NCBI GenBank assembly: GCA_935421215.2
Contig: OW285238.1
Coordinates: 29,913,678 to 29,977,677, forward strand
Origin: Melolontha melolontha
Lineage: Eukaryota; Arthropoda; Insecta; Coleoptera; Scarabaeidae
Reading direction: 5' to 3'
DNA: 64,000 bases
The position numbers and the translations under genes were made by a program. Below are positions 11,904-23,457 of this stretch, one piece after another. The notes under the pieces were generated by a model. The model was not told the DNA's origin, did no database searches, and saw only the letters and a program-made list of their open reading frames with translations. Numbering within the stretch: position 1 is the first letter of the stretch; every line of letters begins with the position of its first letter.

Positions 11904-12136
11904 TAACCTTAAAAACTGAAAAAAAAACTGAAAAAAAAGAGTGTTAAACGTAGCGTTTTTTGCTAAGGCAAACCTTAGAAGATATGCTCTTCACCAAATC
12001 GCCAGTGGGATAACACTGATGACTGATGATAACACAGTGTTATCCCACTGGCGATTTGGTGAAGAGCATATCTTCTAAGGTTTACCTTAGCCAAAAACGC
12101 TACGTTTAACACTCTTTTTTTCAGTTTTTAAGGTTA

Positions 12137-12180
12137 TTCTACTGAAGATGGCAACTTAGTTGCCGAAATACGTATATAGT
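12137..12180 (+). ncRNA. Hammerhead ribozyme motif, right arm of palindrome
   Basis: Core CTGAAGA (12142-12148), stem II GGCAAC (12150-12155)/GTTGCC (12159-12164), GAAA (12165-12168), minimal stem III ATACGTAT and a short stem I using CTA/TAG. It is the inverted twin of the 11860 motif. Confidence 0.65.
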
Positions 12181-12391
12181 ATTTATTGTTATATATTGTG
12201 GTTAGGGTGTTTTTCTTATTTCTGTTTCAGATTACAAGTCACAGTCTCCACCAATTTCGGATCCAAAACATAATGACAATAATACCAAAAAAAAACAAAA
12301 GTAATAGGCAAAAGGTAGTTCGTATATCTTAGAATAATTTTTAAATTTTATAACAGTAAGGTTTTCAATCAAACAAAATTTTACAGAAGTA

Positions 12392-12650
12392 TAGCAAGCG
12401 CCAATTAAGTTGGCGCGAGGAGGGGGTACGCAGAAGCCGTTTTTAAAAATGTCCACCCCCCACTACTCAAGTAATTGTCAGAATACATTTGTCATTGACG
12501 TTTGACAGAACATAATGTCTTTGCTAGGGGATCATAAAGAGAGGTTAGAATTATCTGACATTTGATGTAAAACCAAATACAAATCTCCCCACTACTTTTA
12601 ATCCTGCGCGAACTTACCCCTCCTCGCGCCAACTTAATTGGCGTTTGCTA
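12392..12650. mobile_element. Small MITE with palindromic termini
   Basis: About 260 bases bounded by inverted repeats of about 36 bp: GCAAGCGCCAATTAAGTTGG at the left and the complement at 12614-12648, both beside TATA. The repeat itself contains the palindrome CGCCAATTAAGTTGGCG. No coding capacity. The TA-type flank suggests mobilisation by a Tc1/mariner-like enzyme. Confidence 0.7.
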
Positions 12651-12668
12651 TACATCTGCACAAATTGC

Positions 12669-13598
12669 CAGTAGCGGCTCGTGATTTATGAAAGAGGGTG
12701 GCCACAAAAAAAACTTACCTATTTTTTGTACGTAAAATCCATTCTCCTATTTTTCATATTGGAAAAGACTTCTATTAGCAAAAATGTTGAGTTATAATTT
12801 CATACGAACACGTGTTCTTTATAAAACCCGATGTATTTTAAAAACGTCCGTACGTATATATTAACTTATACTGAGTAAAATTATGGAATGTGGGGAAAAA
12901 TCTGACAACTCTAGTCATCATTAATCAAAATTTGTAATAAAATGTCATGGCCAGCTACAGAAGGAGGCTTAACAGAAAGAGAACATTCCTTATATTATTT
13001 GCTTATGTAATTTATCCATAAGCATTCACATTGACTAGTGGCAGTGGCAGTTTCTCAATTAAATCATTTAATTGGGTCACATAAAAATTATTTAACAGAC
13101 AATGTTTAAAGGCTAATTAAAATTCACTTTCTGGGTGTAAATGATTTGAAAATAAAAACTAAACTTATTAACTAAACTAAAGTTATTTACGAACGCGATG
13201 ACTTTTGCGAATTTTCTGGAACTATAAAAATGTTTCAATTATTTCTTAACAACAAACATAGTGAAACGTTTTCGGAAGCTGTAAAATTGTTCGTATTATG
13301 CACGTTTTCAACAACTGTAGGGAGCCAACGATGTTTTTCCACAAAAAAAAAATAAAAGCATTTTAACGAATAATCATAGCTTAAAAAAGACCTGCCTGCA
13401 ATGTTTATAGAAAAGTCGTTATTTAATGAACACGCAATGAATCATTTTGCAGATTAAAGAGCGAAGAATTGATCTCAAGTTTAAATCTGTTTAAAGTAGT
13501 GAATAAGTAATTAAAATATATTTATTAAAATCTCCAATTTAATAGCAGTTTCTGCTTTAAATACCATACGACCGCAGTGTAATCAGGAGCCGGCACTG
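12669..13598 (+). mobile_element. hAT transposon, internally deleted
   Basis: The left terminus CAGTAGCGGCTCGTG matches the end of the second hAT remnant (19967, CAGTGGCGGCTCGTG), and the right end TCAGGAGCCGGCACTG is its inverted counterpart. Near the right side, frames around 13300-13490 translate to the hAT C-terminal dimerisation block: TTVGSQRCFSTKK, then DKERRIDLKFK. The catalytic centre is absent. No clear 8-bp target duplication is visible. Confidence 0.68.
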
Positions 13599-13799
13599 AT
13601 TAGTAGAATTATTTCAAAACGGTTTATGTCAAACAGTATGGCCAGGGTCAACGATTTTGGCTCCAAAATTAACTTAGACTCAAATTTAATTTCAACACTC
13701 TTACGTACATATTTAACAACAAATATTATTACTCATTTGTGTGTAATTGCAATATGGACAATTTTATAGATACTCTTATTTCAATCGCCGTTTTATATA

Positions 13800-15295
13800 C
13801 AGGGTGTAAAGAGTATGGCTGCCATTTTAAAAATATATATTTAATTCAATTAAATAAAATGAAATGTCGAAATTAATTTTTTCGTCAACAACGAACCGGT
13901 ACCGAGTATTTTGAACGCGAAGTAAGGAGAAGGTGGCAGTTAAAAAGTGGCTTAGTTATGTTGTTCCAATTACGTACCTCCGTTATCTAATAAAATAAAA
14001 ATTTGAAATTTGGGTCATCTGATACACATCTAATGTTCTTTAAAGCCTAATATTCATATTCTTTCACTTTCGGTTTAACCGGAAACGACCCTAACTTTTT
14101 TATTTTGAACAGCACCCTATATATTTTCCTCAAAATTTGAATTCTACGGAAAATCCTCTTTCCCAGAAAGTATTACTCTTTGTATTTGGACTTCAAAACA
14201 GAGGTAAAATTTCATTTTAAATATTCAAAAATTGAGATCATAGAAACCGAAGTCATCTATGGAAACTAAAGCAAAATTTGACAATATGTTTGTTAACTTT
14301 GACAGTTCATAGAGTGTTATTAAAATTTGTCTTAAAGTTGCTTCGGAAAAAGTTGTATTTAAAATGAATAACGATGATTTTACAAATGAGAAAAATTGTA
14401 TATGTTCCTCATTTATGGGGAATATAGAAGAAATAGGCGTGATGCCTTCCGTGTTTACGTAGAGCGGTGTATACCGCTATTAATTTCACACGTCTGGCAT
14501 CAAATTTGGAGATATGTGGGTGCCTTTTCTAAGAAAGAAAAACCGTTTTTAAAAAAAAGACTGCTACTAAGCACAATGTTGGTGTTTCGAAAAGTGTGCT
14601 TAATAATCCGCTTATTTCAATTCGAGAAATTGAAGCAGAATATATCTCTCTTGCTCCTATTCAACGCATCCTAAAATCCGCTAAATTCAGACCTTTCAAA
14701 ATTCACCTGCATCAAGAAGTAGAATCAGGAGATTATGACAGAAGACTGGCAGTTCTTGCATGGCTAGCGACGACTGCTCGTGAAGATGGCATTATTAACT
14801 CAATATTGATGACAGATGGGAACTGCTTTCATAATAATGGAACCGTAAATTGATACAATTGCCATTATTGGTCTGTAGAAAATCCTTACTGGATGAGATA
14901 GACCAACTTTCAGAGAATTTGGGGAATTAATGTATGGTGCGGCATGATCGATGGGTACATTATGGGACCAAGGTTTTATGAAGAAACCTTAACTGGTGAG
15001 GCATATTTAGAATTCCTTCAAGTCAAATTTTCAGGATTTCTTGAAAGTGTTCCGCTAAATATACGTGCCAACATGTATTTTCAGCATGATGGGTCACTCG
15101 TTCACAATTCTAGAATTGTGACTGATTATGTTTTTTTCCTAATAATTGGATAGGCACACATGGACCAATAAGATGGCCTGCAAGATCACCCGATCTAACA
15201 CCGTTAGATTATTTGCTATGGGGATATTTGAAAGATAGGGTATACCACACGCCTCTTGCAGATTCCGGAAGACATAATCTAACCTAACAATAATG
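13800..15295 (+). mobile_element. mariner-like transposon, heavily mutated
   Basis: Starts at a TA followed by CAGGGTGTAAAGAGTATGGC. Rightward coding remnants begin at ATG 14364 (MNNDDFTNE). They continue through VYVLIYGEYRRNRRDAFRVY-like N-terminal HTH in another frame, IQRILKSAKFRPFKIHLHQE (14665-14720), WSVENPYWMR, WCGMIDGYIMGPRFYEETLT (14935-14995), QHDGSLVHNSRIVTDY (second Asp) and WPARSPDLTPLDYLLWGYLK (15173-15233). There are at least five stops or shifts. The right terminus was not located. Confidence 0.8.
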
Positions 15296-16636
15296 AGCTA
15301 ATAATAAATATGTATTAACCAGGTACTTACTATTTTTACAACGAATGTTGCAAATGTCTACCGTTATTTTCAACACAACCGTTGCATCTACGATTCCAGT
15401 CTTCCCGAACACGTGTAAAAATACGTGTGAATAAACGAAATGTGTAAATATCGACTGTTCTTATGAATCGCAAATTGCACACAAATAGTTCTATTCATGC
15501 GAATATTATTGTGGGGTCAACTGACTAAAAGTAAATAAATAAACCCCCACTAAATATTTAAGTACAATAGATCAGGGTCGGTGATTGCGAGATGGCGATA
15601 TAGGAACCTTTTATAATTTTTTATCACGGAAATGGTTAATTATACACAAAACTGTCATTCGAGTTCTTTTTGTCTTCTATTTCTATATGCATTATTTTTA
15701 AAGATAAAGCACCTTAAAAAACGAAAGCTTTTTAAATTTTTTTTACATAGAAACTACTGATTTTAGCAATACATTTTATTAAACTTTTTTAATTGTTTTT
15801 AAACATTCTATTTAGTTTCAAAACTGTGGCAGTCCTACATATTATATGATGCGTATGCATGTATTTATTCAATAAATGTAACTTTAAAACTCAAGTTATT
15901 CATTAACTGTTTTCTCTGCTACTTCATAAGTAATTATATTCAACAATTAATTAATTTATCAATACGTTTTATTAAATTATTATATTATTAATAAAATCGG
16001 TCTGCTTATCAAATATTATCCCTTTAATCTCAAAATATTATTTGCACAGTTAATACCTAATAATCGAGAAAATTATTTTATAAAATATTCGGCAATAGAG
16101 TCTTATCGAGAGTTTATATTTTTGGTATTATCTCAGCGCCTATATCTTATAATCTACATATCACGGTACTAAATTTGCATTAATTAAACTAAAGTAGGCT
16201 TACAGGATAGTCTAATGTTTACCTAACAAAACAAATTGTATTGTTATATACGCTGTAGTAGCTGTCCGATTTATAGTGAGACATTCTGTTGGTTGCGGCT
16301 GTGATCGTCTAATGCAGCAGTCTCCAAACTTTGGAGCCTTAGGGCCATAATGATTTTTTTCAGTATGTTCTAAGGGCCAAAACAGTTTTAATTTTTCTGG
16401 CCTTAACTATATTTCTAGACTAGTCGCAAAGTGCGCGACCTAAGCAAACATACGCTTTTTTTGCATTTCAATTACTATTGTGTATTGTGACACTTAACGA
16501 CATCTAGTGGCGAGTAGTGGTACTATGTATTGTACTATGTACTACCTATTTCAGCTACCCGCTAACAGGTGGCATTAGTTGTAATTAAATATTTGGGAAT
16601 TATCGCGTTGGTTCGAGAAAGTTCTGGTTCTGGCTA
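15296..16636. other. AT-rich region, no gene recognised
   Basis: Mostly A/T-rich sequence. At 16315-16390 GCAGCAGTCTCCAAACTTTG resembles hAT-type termini, but no partner end was found. A TATA-like CATATAAAAAGG lies just downstream at 16670. Confidence 0.35.
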
Positions 16637-16670
16637 GTGTATTCCGATCACTTCGAGATAGCAGTAATCG

Positions 16671-16683
16671 CATATAAAAAGGC
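16671..16683 (+). promoter_or_regulatory. TATA-like box upstream of the Gag ORF
   Basis: CATATAAAAAGG sits about 110 bases before the probable ATG (16784) and about 30 bases before a TCACTG initiator-like site near 16704. It is compatible with an internal polymerase II promoter of a retroelement. Confidence 0.4.
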
Positions 16684-16783
16684 TAGCGGCGCAACCGCGC
16701 TCTCTCACTGCGATATCTGTTCACGCAACATCGCAGTTGAGACAACATACGACGAAATATCGTCAAGAGCGAAGCCGGAAGAA

Positions 16784-18151
16784 ATGGCCGGGCGAATTAT
16801 TAATATAACAAATCTTAAACTAAATCCCAACTTTGTTGAACTCTGGCCACCTGAACTTCTACAACAAACTCAGGCGATAATCAACGAAACGCACAGCGAA
16901 AGCGGCGTACAAAAGCTACTACGGACTTCACCGAGTTTATTTATTATAAACCCAGAACAACCGACGATACAAGTAGAAATACCAGATCCAGAACCGACCA
17001 AAAAAGAAAAATACTCCAGAAAACAGAAAATGAATCATCCGGAAAAGAAAATCGAAGACTTCATCTACCCGAAATTCACGAAGAAACCGAAAACAGACGG
17101 AACAACTTCAACAATCGAAATAAAAAAGTCGTACGACGTTCTCGAAAACAAAACCGAGGAAAAGATGGAAGAAGAAACCTCCGAACACACTCCACAACCA
17201 TCAACACCAAACAGCACACCCAGGGTAAGTGATAAGACACACACTACACTTAACACAAAAACTGAAACAAAAAAAACACACAAAATCGCACCAATTATCA
17301 TAATCGAAAAAGACAAATGGACATACATACGACAATTACTTAAATCAAACAGCATTAACACAGTAGAAAACAAAATGGTGAAACCAGGAATACACATCGA
17401 ACCGACAACAGACGAAGACTACCGAAAACTCAAACACACACTAGACAACGAACATATACAATACTATACTTTTCAATTGAGAAGTGAAAAGACATTAAAG
17501 GTGGTGATGCGTGGCATTCCCACCTTTATCACCGAAACTGACATCACAGACGACTTGACGGACCAAGGATACCCGACTTTAAAAATCAAACGGATGAACG
17601 TCAAACACGGAATACCAGCACCACTTGTATTAATCGAACTGACGAGACAATACAAGTCAATCTACAACTTACGCGACTGCTGCGGACTGACGATCAAAAT
17701 AGAACAACTAAACAAACGGACTGACATTATACAATGCCACAAGTGCCAGACTTTCGGACATCACCAACGGAACTGCAACGTGAATTACAAATATATGAAA
17801 TGCGGAGACGGACATTCGACTCACCTATGTACAAAGACCAAAACAACCCCACCAAAGTGTGCAAACTGCGGTGGTCCTCATCTATCCACCTTCATAAACT
17901 GTCCCAATAACCCAAACAATCCTTCAATCAAAACCACACCTCAACCTAAATACGTACCAGCACCACCCCCAACAAGTAATCCATGGACACAAAGACAAAA
18001 CAAGACAAAACTTAACACAGTTGACGAATTAGCACTTGCCCTAGGCAACATGCTAATAACATTACACTCGACTAACGCAACAAACGAACAAATACAACAC
18101 TTCGTTACACAGACACAGACAATAATAACACTCTACAACAAAACACATTAA
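16784..18151 (+). CDS. Retrotransposon Gag-like ORF1 with CCHC zinc knuckles
   Basis: The open frame extends from 16637, but the first in-frame ATG with good context is 16784 (MAGRIINITNLK), giving 455 residues. The N-terminal half is acidic and Pro/Thr/Lys-rich. From about residue 225 a fold like the pre-C2HC domain of jockey-clade ORF1 proteins follows (VVMRGIPTFITETDITDDL), then zinc knuckles CHKCQTFGHHQRNC, CGDGHSTHLC and CANCGGPHLSTFINC. Such proteins bind their own RNA in ribonucleoprotein particles. No reverse transcriptase follows; an AATAAA lies at 18456. It may be a Gag-only element, a deletion derivative or a host-retained gag gene. The frame is intact, unlike nearly all neighbours. 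Confidence 0.82.
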   Translation: MAGRIINITNLKLNPNFVELWPPELLQQTQAIINETHSESGVQKLLRTSPSLFIINPEQPTIQVEIPDPEPTKKEKYSRKQKMNHPEKKIEDFIYPKFTKKPKTDGTTSTIEIKKSYDVLENKTEEKMEEETSEHTPQPSTPNSTPRVSDKTHTTLNTKTETKKTHKIAPIIIIEKDKWTYIRQLLKSNSINTVENKMVKPGIHIEPTTDEDYRKLKHTLDNEHIQYYTFQLRSEKTLKVVMRGIPTFITETDITDDLTDQGYPTLKIKRMNVKHGIPAPLVLIELTRQYKSIYNLRDCCGLTIKIEQLNKRTDIIQCHKCQTFGHHQRNCNVNYKYMKCGDGHSTHLCTKTKTTPPKCANCGGPHLSTFINCPNNPNNPSIKTTPQPKYVPAPPPTSNPWTQRQNKTKLNTVDELALALGNMLITLHSTNATNEQIQHFVTQTQTIITLYNKTH

Positions 18152-18625
18152 ACACACACACATCTGAAACGCAAACAAAAAATGTGATGATGACCAACAA
18201 ACGTACACACGTGACTTAAACGCAAAAAAAGCGACTGACACACAGACTTTACACACACAATACACACAGGACCGCGCAAAAAAAACACAACAACGAACGA
18301 TTAAATCAGACTCAAACACGTCACAACCCTGGGACATACATAACAACGGTGTGGAAATGGAGGCATCTTCGACCACAAAACAAAATTCAAGACACATGGC
18401 AACCGCGAGTCAGTCCGCGTAGGAAAGGCGAAGGAAGAGAAACTGTCTATTGAGAAATAAAGTAACACCCGTGCATAACAGTATTTTGATTTGACTTATT
18501 GTTTTTATGTGTGATTTATTAGTATGGAAAAGAAGCGAAAAATAGTTCTGATATTTCCTCGTATTTTAAATTACGGATTTTCATCAACTAAAAGCCGAAT
18601 CAATCCAATTAAAGTAATCAATTAA
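18152..18625 (+). other. Gag element 3' region and PLE start remnant
   Basis: 18152-18480 is ACA-rich like the ORF before it and contains AATAAA at 18456-18461, a likely poly(A) signal. 18520-18625 resembles the PLE 5' segment seen at 60450-60530: GATTTTCATCAACTAAAAGC parallels the MDLQQVKAESIQL start. Confidence 0.5.
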
Positions 18626-19966
18626 TTAGTAAGTAATCTTCTTTCCATATTTGTTTGGCAAAATAATCTTTGAACTAATATACGGAAAATATTATTATGA
18701 CTATAATCCAATCAAAATCTGCAATATAGGGTTTACTATTTAAACAAATTTATAACAACATATCTATTGAAATCAGTTCGGAATATAATCAATAAGTTTC
18801 TTGACTGCAAATACGATAACTAATTCACCATTGAAGTATTGACGTTTTGTTTTGAAACAGCTTGTATATTATCATGCGCAAGAAAAATCCCAATACTTGT
18901 AAATAGGTATAAGAACATGGACCGATTAAAGCAGTGTGAACATAAATAGAATTATCGTGAATATTTATAAACTTCCGGAGAATAAGCATTATGTAATTAT
19001 TAAAACGTATCAAATTTACAAGAAAATAAAATAATCTTTTCGTAAAATTTTACCATTTTAACCACAATTTTTCATGAATCATAACAAATTTTTATAATAT
19101 GCAAATATGATTAGTAACGTTGGGATAAATACAGTAATAATATTAATTTAAAATCTGAAATAAACTTATTAATTAATAGAGTTTTAGAATCAGAGAAATA
19201 CAAAATTTGACAAAACTTGTATTGGGCAATAAATTTAAATTAAAAACTTTCTAATTGCCATAAAAAACTGCCTATTAATTTTCAAAGAGAACCTTCAAAA
19301 CATTTTTGTAAGAATTTCACGAACATTTCCATGAAAGTTTTTACGTTAATGATGTATTTATATTAAAAATTTACGTTCAAAAACCTTTTGAAATACCTGT
19401 AAAATACATCTACGTATTTTAACAGTCTATCAAGAGACTAATAAGATACAGTAAATAATAAGATACAGTAAATTTTAGCCTCGTTTCTATTTTCAGAAAC
19501 TTCCGTGTAAAATCTCCGCTATTTCTATTGTCTATTATTCCTGATTTTTCTTATATGTACTCGTAATGACCACTTTCGCTTGATAAAGCGGTCTTTTCTA
19601 TCTCGACTATCCCAAAGACATTAAATACAGCACTCTCTACATTAACGCCGCAACATTACTTGCGGCGTACATGAATAATAATGAATTCCAAAGAAAAATA
19701 TATTACAATATGAACGACTTGTTTCAAGCAAGAATAATTTAAATATCATGTTTCATATCATTTAAGTATAAGTTTATATGTAAAATGTTAATTTTTTCGT
19801 AGAATTTGACTTGATAAATTATTTTTCATATAAAAATACACATTTTAGCGTTTAGACATTTATTATCTTCATCAGAAAAAATTAATATATAAATTATAAT
19901 ACTAGGTGCTACTAGAATTTCTGTAAGTCTAAATTTAAACTAAATATAAATGTGATGTGTATACAT
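18626..19966. other. AT-rich region with a PLE-end fragment
   Basis: No gene is seen. Around 19835-19890 TTTATTATCTTCATCAGAAA resembles the hammerhead-bearing PLE end at 40118-40155, with a decayed core. The rest is A/T-rich without a recognisable element. Confidence 0.4.
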
Positions 19967-20640
19967 CAGTGGCGGCTCGTGCTAAAAATTTTAAGGTGTT
20001 CTGCAAGTTTTACAAAAAAATTTACCTTGCACGGGCAGTAAGAGGTTGTCTCCCATCGATCTTATCGTGCTTTCTTCGCCTTCCGCACTGAAGTAATGGA
20101 TTTCTGGAACGATTGTCAATTGTCACACAAAAAAATAAGAGTCACTAAGCACTACTTTACTAACAAATTATTTCTTATAAATTAAATCTATTCTACGTTC
20201 TTTTCGATTTGCAAATTTTGTTATCACTTTGTCATTAAAATTGTCTACTTCGGAGATAAACTTTTTTTCGATAGATAGCATGGAAAGAGATGCTAAACGA
20301 TCTTCGGTCATTGAATTTCTGAGAAACGTCTTAATTCGATTTAGTGTTGAAAAGCATCGTTCGGCCTCTGATGTTGTCATGGGAGTTGTTATTACAATTT
20401 CTAATAATTTTCTAGTCTCCTTCAACGTATCTCCCAGATTGTTTTTTATTAAAAATTTCAGAAGAGGTAGTGCGCCTTTTAAAGATCAGTTCTTGAGTAA
20501 ATAACAGACAATTCAGTTCGTAATCTTTCTTTATCAAGGGTGGGATAATAGGAGCATGCGGAAGTGAGTTTGTTCTCATGAAATTTACTGCAATACTCTC
20601 CAAAGCATTCCGAAAAAAAAAGTGATGCCACTACTAGATG
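19967..20640 (-). pseudogene. hAT transposase C-terminal remnant
   Basis: The minus ORF at 20168-20425 reads KETRKLLEIVITTPMTTSEA then ERCFSTLNRIKTFLRNSM and ends KERRIDLIYKK, the hAT C-terminal dimerisation domain. A shifted upstream piece (20412-20603) continues towards the catalytic region, NSLPHAPIIPPLIKKDYELN. The left terminus CAGTGGCGGCTCGTG at 19967 marks the element end. The N-terminal half is missing and the right end was not found. Confidence 0.75.
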
Positions 20641-21600
20641 CTCTTTAAAATGAAATCGATCTTTTGCACAATTTAGAATAACATCACCTCTAAAGCCGAA
20701 ATTCGATGATTAAATCTGCTGCTATTTGGACGTTTGCGTTTTTCTGGTGGTGGCTCATCGCTTATTAAATCTGTTTAGTCCATTTACTAATTTAACATAA
20801 CTTATAAACAATGTAACCCGCTATTTTAATAATGTTCCTGTCACTTGGCTTTTGACACATTGTCGAAATTACTTCAAAAACGTTATCTTTCAAATATCTC
20901 AGTGTTATTTAAATTCTTTTAATAAAATTTGTATCGTATATGTTGTCTTTTCTTCGATCCTACCTTGAATAAATACAATAGTGAGTGTATTCTCTTAAAT
21001 ATTTAATCTTCCTTTCTTGTGATCCTTAATTTTTGGATTTTATATCACTTTATGTTTAACTTCTTTCTATAACAGCTTCTCTGTGCCTGTTTCCTATTAC
21101 TTTTCATTCTCATTGAACTTGTTATTAAATTCCTTCTGCCAATACTATTCTTATTCCAGTTATAATTTTTCGATTGTCAATTTATTACAAACAAAATGAA
21201 TATGGCCATTGCTATACTACTACATTATATTATAACATTATTTTCTTTAGATTGACATTTTTAAATTCGTTATATCTTTTGAATGGAATGTCCAATTTTA
21301 ATAATTTAAAAAGTATTTTACTGGTATTGAAATGGTCTTTAATAAAATATCATTTAATAGGATAAGAAATAATACAGAGCTATGGATAATATGGTTTGAT
21401 TATTGTCGGCACTTTTATTAACTTTTAAAATGTAAAAAAGTAGTTATAGTGGCATAACTACAGTAGTTAAACATATGGTTTCGCGGACTTTTTTGTAGAT
21501 ATTAATACGTTCTATAATACTGTAGAACATTTTTTTGTTCTATCAACAATAGTTTCCGCAGCGTACGCGATGGCAGATTTTTTGTGACTAATTTTTTCAC
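20641..21600. other. AT-rich region, no gene recognised
   Basis: No recognised coding block. It may include further hAT remnants near 20700-20770, but no convincing frame was found. Confidence 0.3.
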
Positions 21601-21639
21601 ATCTTGGGTTACATTAATGCATTTTTATTGGGGATATCT

Positions 21640-21800
21640 TTTTTTTTGAAAATGTAATATAGCCTATGTCACTCAGTGAGAATGCAGCTTTCTAATGGTG
21701 AAAGAATTTTTGAAATCGGTCCAGTAGTTTTTGTGTGAAAGCATTACAAACATGCATACAAAAACACAAATGTTTCCTCTTTATAATATTAGTTTACATA
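21640..21800 (+). repeat. 3' end of an interspersed retroelement-like repeat
   Basis: The block TAGCCTATGTCACTCAGTGA, then GGTCCAGTAGTTTTTGTGTG and a TTTATAATATTAGT terminus resembles 3' ends of widespread arthropod interspersed repeats as I recall them. No coding part remains, so the class is uncertain. Confidence 0.4.
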
Positions 21801-23410
21801 CCAAATCATATCGCCCTTCGCGCTGGTTTAAATGCAGCGACGATGCCTGGTAAAATCACGCATTGGTTTAAGACAGCCACGGGGGTAGCGGGGTGCGCGC
21901 GGGTGTTTGAAAGAGCTCTGAGCGCACGTACGTGTGGACCAGATAAGGAACAAGTGAGCGATCGCGCGAATTAGGTTGGTTATTCCACTGGTCGCCTATT
22001 GTATATTATTTGATAAAATACTATATATAACCGGCGTTAGTGTTGGAATTACGGAAGCGAATATCTCGGATTCTACTGATCGGATTTTGATGATTGAGGT
22101 GTCAAATTGTAAGGTTTGATGTCCTCTACAGGATGATGTAGAAAAATATGCAAATTTTTTGATATACAGGGGGAGAATTTTCACAACAATATGTTACGCT
22201 TTTATAAACATCAGAAATGTCGGAAAAATTATGTAAAAGAAAACTATGTAGTTATAACTAATACAGGTTCGCCCGCCCAATTTTTTGGGAGCTCTGCAGC
22301 ACTGCAGCGCTTATGCGCCAGCCGCCACTGGTATACATTGACTTCTACAGACACAAACAAACTCAATTTTAATCTATTTATTTAAAATTTCTGCGTTTAT
22401 CCCTGCCTGTTAATTGATACTTTCAAATTCGTACGGGTGGTTTTAAAATAATTAAGTATTGACATTGAAATTAATATTTACTTTATCTATAATATATTTA
22501 TATTATAGAGAAATATAATTTTGATAAACCAGCAATTTCATTGCGATCATTTATGGCGTTTCTTTTTTGGTTTTTAATATGAATTAGTTCTAATATTAAT
22601 CTTGCGTTGTAATTTTCTTCTCTTTGGAGTACTTAAACCTCTTTTAATTTAAGATGTGACAACAGTTTCTCAATTAGAAATAGTAACCAAAAACAAATAC
22701 ATTACATACTAACAGCACAATTTAATTTTTGATAAAGGCACTATATATAGTACCGAAACGTCAACATAGATTAAATATTATTAGTTTTAATTTTGATCGG
22801 ATGTCATAAAGGAAGTTTTGATCGCATGCGGCTGTCAATTCCATGCGTTCTTTTTACCTTAATAATATTGTTAAATGAGGCAATATTAATCTTTATACTT
22901 AATAAAGATAAAAATTTTTTTTCTTTTTTTGATTTTTTTATTAAAGTTTCATTTGAATTTTATTGTGTGTATTATTATTAAACTTTATTTCAAAAAGATT
23001 ACAAGTAACTTAAAGAAAAATAATTATAACATTTGTCAATACTCTTTTACTGGCGCATTATAAATTTGTAGAAGAGAAAAACCACTTTTCCGATTGGAAC
23101 CCTGAGAGGAAAGCAGTCCTATTTTTTGAAATTAAACCGACTGAGTATCTTTGTTGGATAGATTTGTCGTGAATTGTGAATAAGCAAATTTCAGAATCAC
23201 AATTCATAGCAATATGTTACTAATGTGAGTAATCAGGACAAAAATGGATGGGATCGGACAAGTGGGCGTGGCTGCTCTCATCTACTCGTATATACCATAT
23301 AAAATACAAAAAATGTTTGTTTGTCCTTTATAGACTCTGAAACTATCCAACCGATGTGATCCAAACCGGTTTCATTAATAAATAAACAAAATTTTCTTTT
23401 TTCAAACACA
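21801..23410. other. Unassigned region with a GC-rich island
   Basis: 21830-21975 is strikingly GC-rich for this window (for example GGGGTAGCGGGGTGCGCGCG). It has a short open frame but no known domain. The remainder to 23410 is AT-rich and has no recognised gene. Part may belong to the Helitron that ends at 23457. Confidence 0.35.
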
Positions 23411-23457
23411 CGTATTTCATTTTTTTAGCGTAGTAGCATACGCCGGGTATCCGCTAG
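23260..23457 (+). mobile_element. Helitron 3' terminal region
   Basis: The sequence ends CTAG (23454-23457). Ten bases upstream is a perfect hairpin, GCGTA (23428-23432)/TACGC (23439-23443). Hairpin plus CTRR is the Helitron 3' signature, and the next base is T as expected for A/T insertion. No Rep/helicase coding is seen, so this is a non-autonomous or truncated copy; the 5' end is undefined. Confidence 0.6.

Larger units (their letters stand above)
11820..12230. repeat. PLE-end palindrome with hammerheads in both arms
   Basis: Left arm 11820-12018 and right arm 12030-12230 are near-perfect inverted copies meeting at a short spacer around CTGATGACTGATGATAACAC. The arms hold the PLE-type terminal sequence including ATTTCGGCAACTAAGTTGCC and the CGCCAGTGGGATAACAC block also present once at 28331-28510. 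Each arm contains a hammerhead motif directed outward from the centre. The long DNA hairpin would be hard to replicate, so its near identity suggests recent formation. Confidence 0.8.

Noticed and set aside
11820..12230. Rho-independent terminator or inverted gene pair at the large palindrome
   Set aside because: The sequence is PLE-derived and eukaryotic; arm length and hammerhead content do not fit a bacterial terminator.
17065..17397. Minus-strand ORF opposite the Gag frame
   Set aside because: Cys/Val/Ser-rich composition is the complement of the ACA-rich Gag coding strand; a typical shadow.
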